From: Thioalkalivibrio sp.
GTDB taxonomy: Bacteria; Pseudomonadota; Gammaproteobacteria; Ectothiorhodospirales; Ectothiorhodospiraceae
Assembly (NCBI GenBank): GCA_007119005.1
Contig: SKQM01000184.1
Coordinates: 1-6,344, forward strand
Reading direction: 5' to 3'
DNA length: 6,344 bases
Shown here: positions 4,805-6,344 of the stretch, one piece after another
How the letters are laid out: every line of letters begins with the position of its first letter
Position numbering within the stretch: the stretch's first letter is position 1
The notes under the pieces: model-generated
What the model was told of the DNA's origin: nothing
The model's database searches: none
Seen by the model: only the letters and a program-made list of their open reading frames with translations
Made by a program: the position numbers and the translations under genes

Positions 4805-5599
4805 ATGGCCTCGCTGAATCGCATCTACGCGATGCTGCTGCGGCACATCTATCTGCTGCGCGGCTCCTGGCCCCGGATCCTGGAACTGGCCTACTGGCCG
4901 ATCATGCAGATGATCCTCTGGGGCTTCATCACCCAGTTCTTCACCGGGCACAGTGAGTGGGTGGCGCAGGCGGCCGGACTGCTGCTGGCCGCCGTGCTGC
5001 TCTGGGACGTGCTGTTCCGCGCCCAGCTCGGCGTGACCCTGCCGTTCTACGAGGAACTCTACTCGCGCAATCTGGGACATCTGTTCGTGAGTCCGCTGAG
5101 ACCGTGGGAGCTCATCGTTTCCCTGCTCGGGATCAGCACGCTGCGCACGCTCATCGGAGTCGTACCCGCGGCGCTGCTCGCGATCCCGCTGTACCACTAC
5201 TCGATCTTCACGATGGGGCTCCCGTTGATCGTGTTCTTTGTGCAGCTGCTCGTGACCGGCTGGGCGCTGGGCCTGATGGTCAGTGGCCTGGTGCTGCGCT
5301 TCGGTCTCGGGGCGCAGAGTCTCGCGTGGGTCGCAATTTTCGCGCTGGCGCCGATCTCTGGCATCTATTACCCGATCGACGTGCTGCCCGGGTGGTTGCA
5401 GCCGGTGGCACTCGCCCTCCCCTCCGCCCACGTCTTCGAGGGGATGCGGGCGGTTCTGCTGGGGGAAGGCTTCCACATCGGGCACTTTCTTGCCGCGCTG
5501 GCCCTGAATGCCCTCTATCTCGTGCTCGGCGCGGCCCTGTTCATGCGCGTCTTCGCTCTCGCCCGCCAGCGCGGCCTGCTGCTGCACAGCGGCGAGTGA
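4805..5599 (+). CDS. ABC-2 type transporter permease
   Basis: This is the membrane subunit of the exporter whose ATPase precedes it. The product is 264 residues. The start is supported by AGGAG at 4794-4798, 6 nt before the ATG. About six membrane segments are visible, near residues 27-46, 56-75, 103-130, 137-165, 172-190 and 228-250. The RNLGHLFVSPLRPWE stretch (88-102), in the cytoplasmic loop before the third segment, and the block PISGIYYPIDVLPGWLQP (183-200) followed by PSAHVFEGMR (206-215) are the conserved features of ABC-2 permeases, including those for polysaccharide, drug or lipid export. The half-transporter size means the complex is likely two permeases plus two ATPases. No periplasmic adaptor, outer-membrane channel or biosynthesis genes lie nearby, so the substrate remains unknown. 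The 3' end faces the CPBP gene with 10 nt between the stop codons. Confidence 0.92.
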   Translation: MASLNRIYAMLLRHIYLLRGSWPRILELAYWPIMQMILWGFITQFFTGHSEWVAQAAGLLLAAVLLWDVLFRAQLGVTLPFYEELYSRNLGHLFVSPLRPWELIVSLLGISTLRTLIGVVPAALLAIPLYHYSIFTMGLPLIVFFVQLLVTGWALGLMVSGLVLRFGLGAQSLAWVAIFALAPISGIYYPIDVLPGWLQPVALALPSAHVFEGMRAVLLGEGFHIGHFLAALALNALYLVLGAALFMRVFALARQRGLLLHSGE

Positions 5600-5609
5600 A
5601 CCGCCCGGA

Positions 5610-6179
5610 TCAGCGGCTGCGGAGGTAGATCCGGATCACGACCCAGTCGTACAGCGCGTGGGCAAGACTCACCACCAGGAGGTTCCCGGTGAGGTGATAG
5701 ACCACGCCGAGGTAGATCCCGATCAGGGTCGCGAACAGGAAATAGAACCCCGAGAGATAGTGCGCCAGCCCGAACACGACGGCCGCCAGCAGGATCGCCC
5801 ACGCGACCGGCATCTGCTCGGTCAACCAGCCCTGCAGCACACCACGGACCAACATCTCCTCGCCGAAGCCCGCCAGCAACGCCAGCAGCGCAACCGACCC
5901 GACCGGTGCCCCCCGGAACAGGGTGCGCAGAAAGTTGCGCACCTGGGACTCCAGCACCCGGTACGCCCGCAGGCCGCTGCCCGCCAGCAGCGCCAGCAAA
6001 CCCAGCATGGGAAACGTTGCCAGCACTCCGATCAGGACTGCGCCGAGGCTCCAGTCGAAGCGCGCAGACACCGGGATCCCCAACAGCACGCCAAGCAACA
6101 GCGCCAGCGGGATCAACGCCCCCTGAAAGATCACCGCCGCACGTAGCGGATGGTGTTGCGCAAAACGACGCAGGTCCAT
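5610..6179 (-). CDS. CPBP family intramembrane glutamic endopeptidase (CAAX protease/bacteriocin-processing, PF02517)
   Basis: This is an integral membrane protease-like protein of the Abi/CPBP family, 189 residues. Hydrophobic segments lie near residues 13-34, 46-68, 92-107, 125-141, 144-163 and 165-183. Family motifs are intact: the EExxxR motif with Glu107, Glu108 and Arg112 (GFGEEMLVRG), FxxxH with Phe136 and His140 (FGLAH), and the third motif with His174 and Asp178 (HALYD; Asp is a common variant of Asn here). In the family these residues form the active site in the membrane. Known members cleave prenylated proteins, process bacteriocins or confer self-immunity; this one's substrate is unknown. 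The start at 6179 is chosen because AGAGAGG lies 6 nt upstream and the protein then begins just before the first membrane helix. The frame extends to 6329, but the added 50 residues are Gly/Pro/Arg-rich and look noncoding. It is transcribed towards the ABC permease gene. Confidence 0.9.
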   Translation of the reverse strand: MDLRRFAQHHPLRAAVIFQGALIPLALLLGVLLGIPVSARFDWSLGAVLIGVLATFPMLGLLALLAGSGLRAYRVLESQVRNFLRTLFRGAPVGSVALLALLAGFGEEMLVRGVLQGWLTEQMPVAWAILLAAVVFGLAHYLSGFYFLFATLIGIYLGVVYHLTGNLLVVSLAHALYDWVVIRIYLRSR

Positions 6180-6344
6180 TCCGGGCCTCTCTGGCGAATT
6201 CCTCCCCACGGTCGCCACCATACCCGATGCGCGGACCCCGATGGGGCAGTCGGCTGACCCGCCAGCACGCGATGTTGCGCCGAGCACAACTGGGCCGGCA
6301 GGACCTCGACCCAAAATAAAGATAAACAAAAGCTGAACGAAAAA
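6180..6344. other. noncoding upstream region of the CPBP gene with an AT-rich end
   Basis: No coding region is supported. On the minus strand GTTGTGC/GCGCAAC (6274-6290) can form a 7-pair hairpin with one G-U pair and a 3-nt loop, without a T-run. From 6313 to the window end only 7 of 32 bases are G or C, against a strongly GC-rich background. This tract is a likely promoter region, for the CPBP gene or for a gene beyond the window, but no -35/-10 pair is convincing. Confidence 0.45.
6186..6192 (-). promoter_or_regulatory. ribosome binding site that sets the CPBP start
   Basis: The minus strand reads AGAGAGG, 6 nt before the ATG at 6179. It is a moderate match. A stronger GGGGAGGA lies further upstream (near 6205-6212 on this strand) but has no start codon at a usable distance. 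Confidence 0.55.

Noticed and set aside
4523..5587. A long open frame of 354 codons on the minus strand, antisense to the ABC genes
   Set aside because: It is rich in Gln, Glu, His and Arg with no domain, and mirrors the codon bias of the real genes. The plus-strand products have full ABC ATPase and ABC-2 permease motifs.
5508..6146. A plus-strand open frame of 212 codons opposite the CPBP gene
   Set aside because: The product is a Gln/Arg/His-rich low-complexity chain, typical of the antisense of a GC-rich membrane protein gene. The minus strand encodes a motif-complete CPBP protease.
5610..6179. The CPBP protease as part of a bacteriocin maturation and export system with the neighbouring ABC genes
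   Set aside because: The genes converge on opposite strands, no small precursor peptide gene with a leader motif is visible, and the ATPase has no peptidase domain.
6180..6329. N-terminal extension of the CPBP protein to 6329
   Set aside because: The added residues are Gly/Pro/Ser/Arg-rich and include DNA from the AT-rich tract. The start at 6179 has a ribosome binding site and begins directly before the first membrane helix.

Overview
The window is a compact, very GC-rich bacterial chromosomal segment. Third codon positions are almost all G or C, Shine-Dalgarno sites are of the GGAGG type, one lipoprotein has an outer-membrane sorting residue, and there is a MltD-like murein hydrolase. Together with a REP-like repeat (core GAGCCTGTCG) these point to a Gram-negative proteobacterium. 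A gammaproteobacterium, for example a sulfur oxidiser of the Ectothiorhodospiraceae type, is my best guess from general resemblance only.

Layout from left to right. Positions 2-511 hold the 3' part of a gene for a small protein with a histone-H1-like Lys/Ala/Pro tail. Positions 512-700 carry GC-rich inverted repeats and a candidate promoter. Positions 701-1204 encode a small lipoprotein with an unusual periodic-tryptophan helix. Positions 1205-1498 are a noncoding leader with several inverted repeats. Positions 1499-2455 encode an LDH-type malate dehydrogenase (mdh). Positions 2456-2631 hold a tandem REP-like repeat between convergent genes. Positions 2632-3804 (minus strand) encode a secreted MltD-like lytic transglycosylase with an SLT domain and one LysM domain. 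Positions 3805-4042 are a divergent intergenic region with two perfect palindromes. Positions 4043-4762 and 4805-5599 encode the ATPase and permease of an ABC-2 exporter. Positions 5610-6179 (minus strand) encode a CPBP-family intramembrane protease that meets the permease gene tail to tail. Positions 6180-6344 are the upstream region of that gene and end in an abrupt AT-rich tract.

Only the ABC pair is clearly a functional unit (same strand, 42-nt gap, one ATPase plus one permease). The other genes look like independent units: central metabolism (mdh), cell-wall turnover (transglycosylase), envelope (lipoprotein, CPBP protease). I see no phage, insertion sequence, CRISPR array, tRNA or rRNA, and no convincing new multi-gene system. 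The most unusual items are the tryptophan-striped lipoprotein, the ABC ATPase that lacks the usual Q-loop glutamine, and the palindromes in the divergent promoter region.
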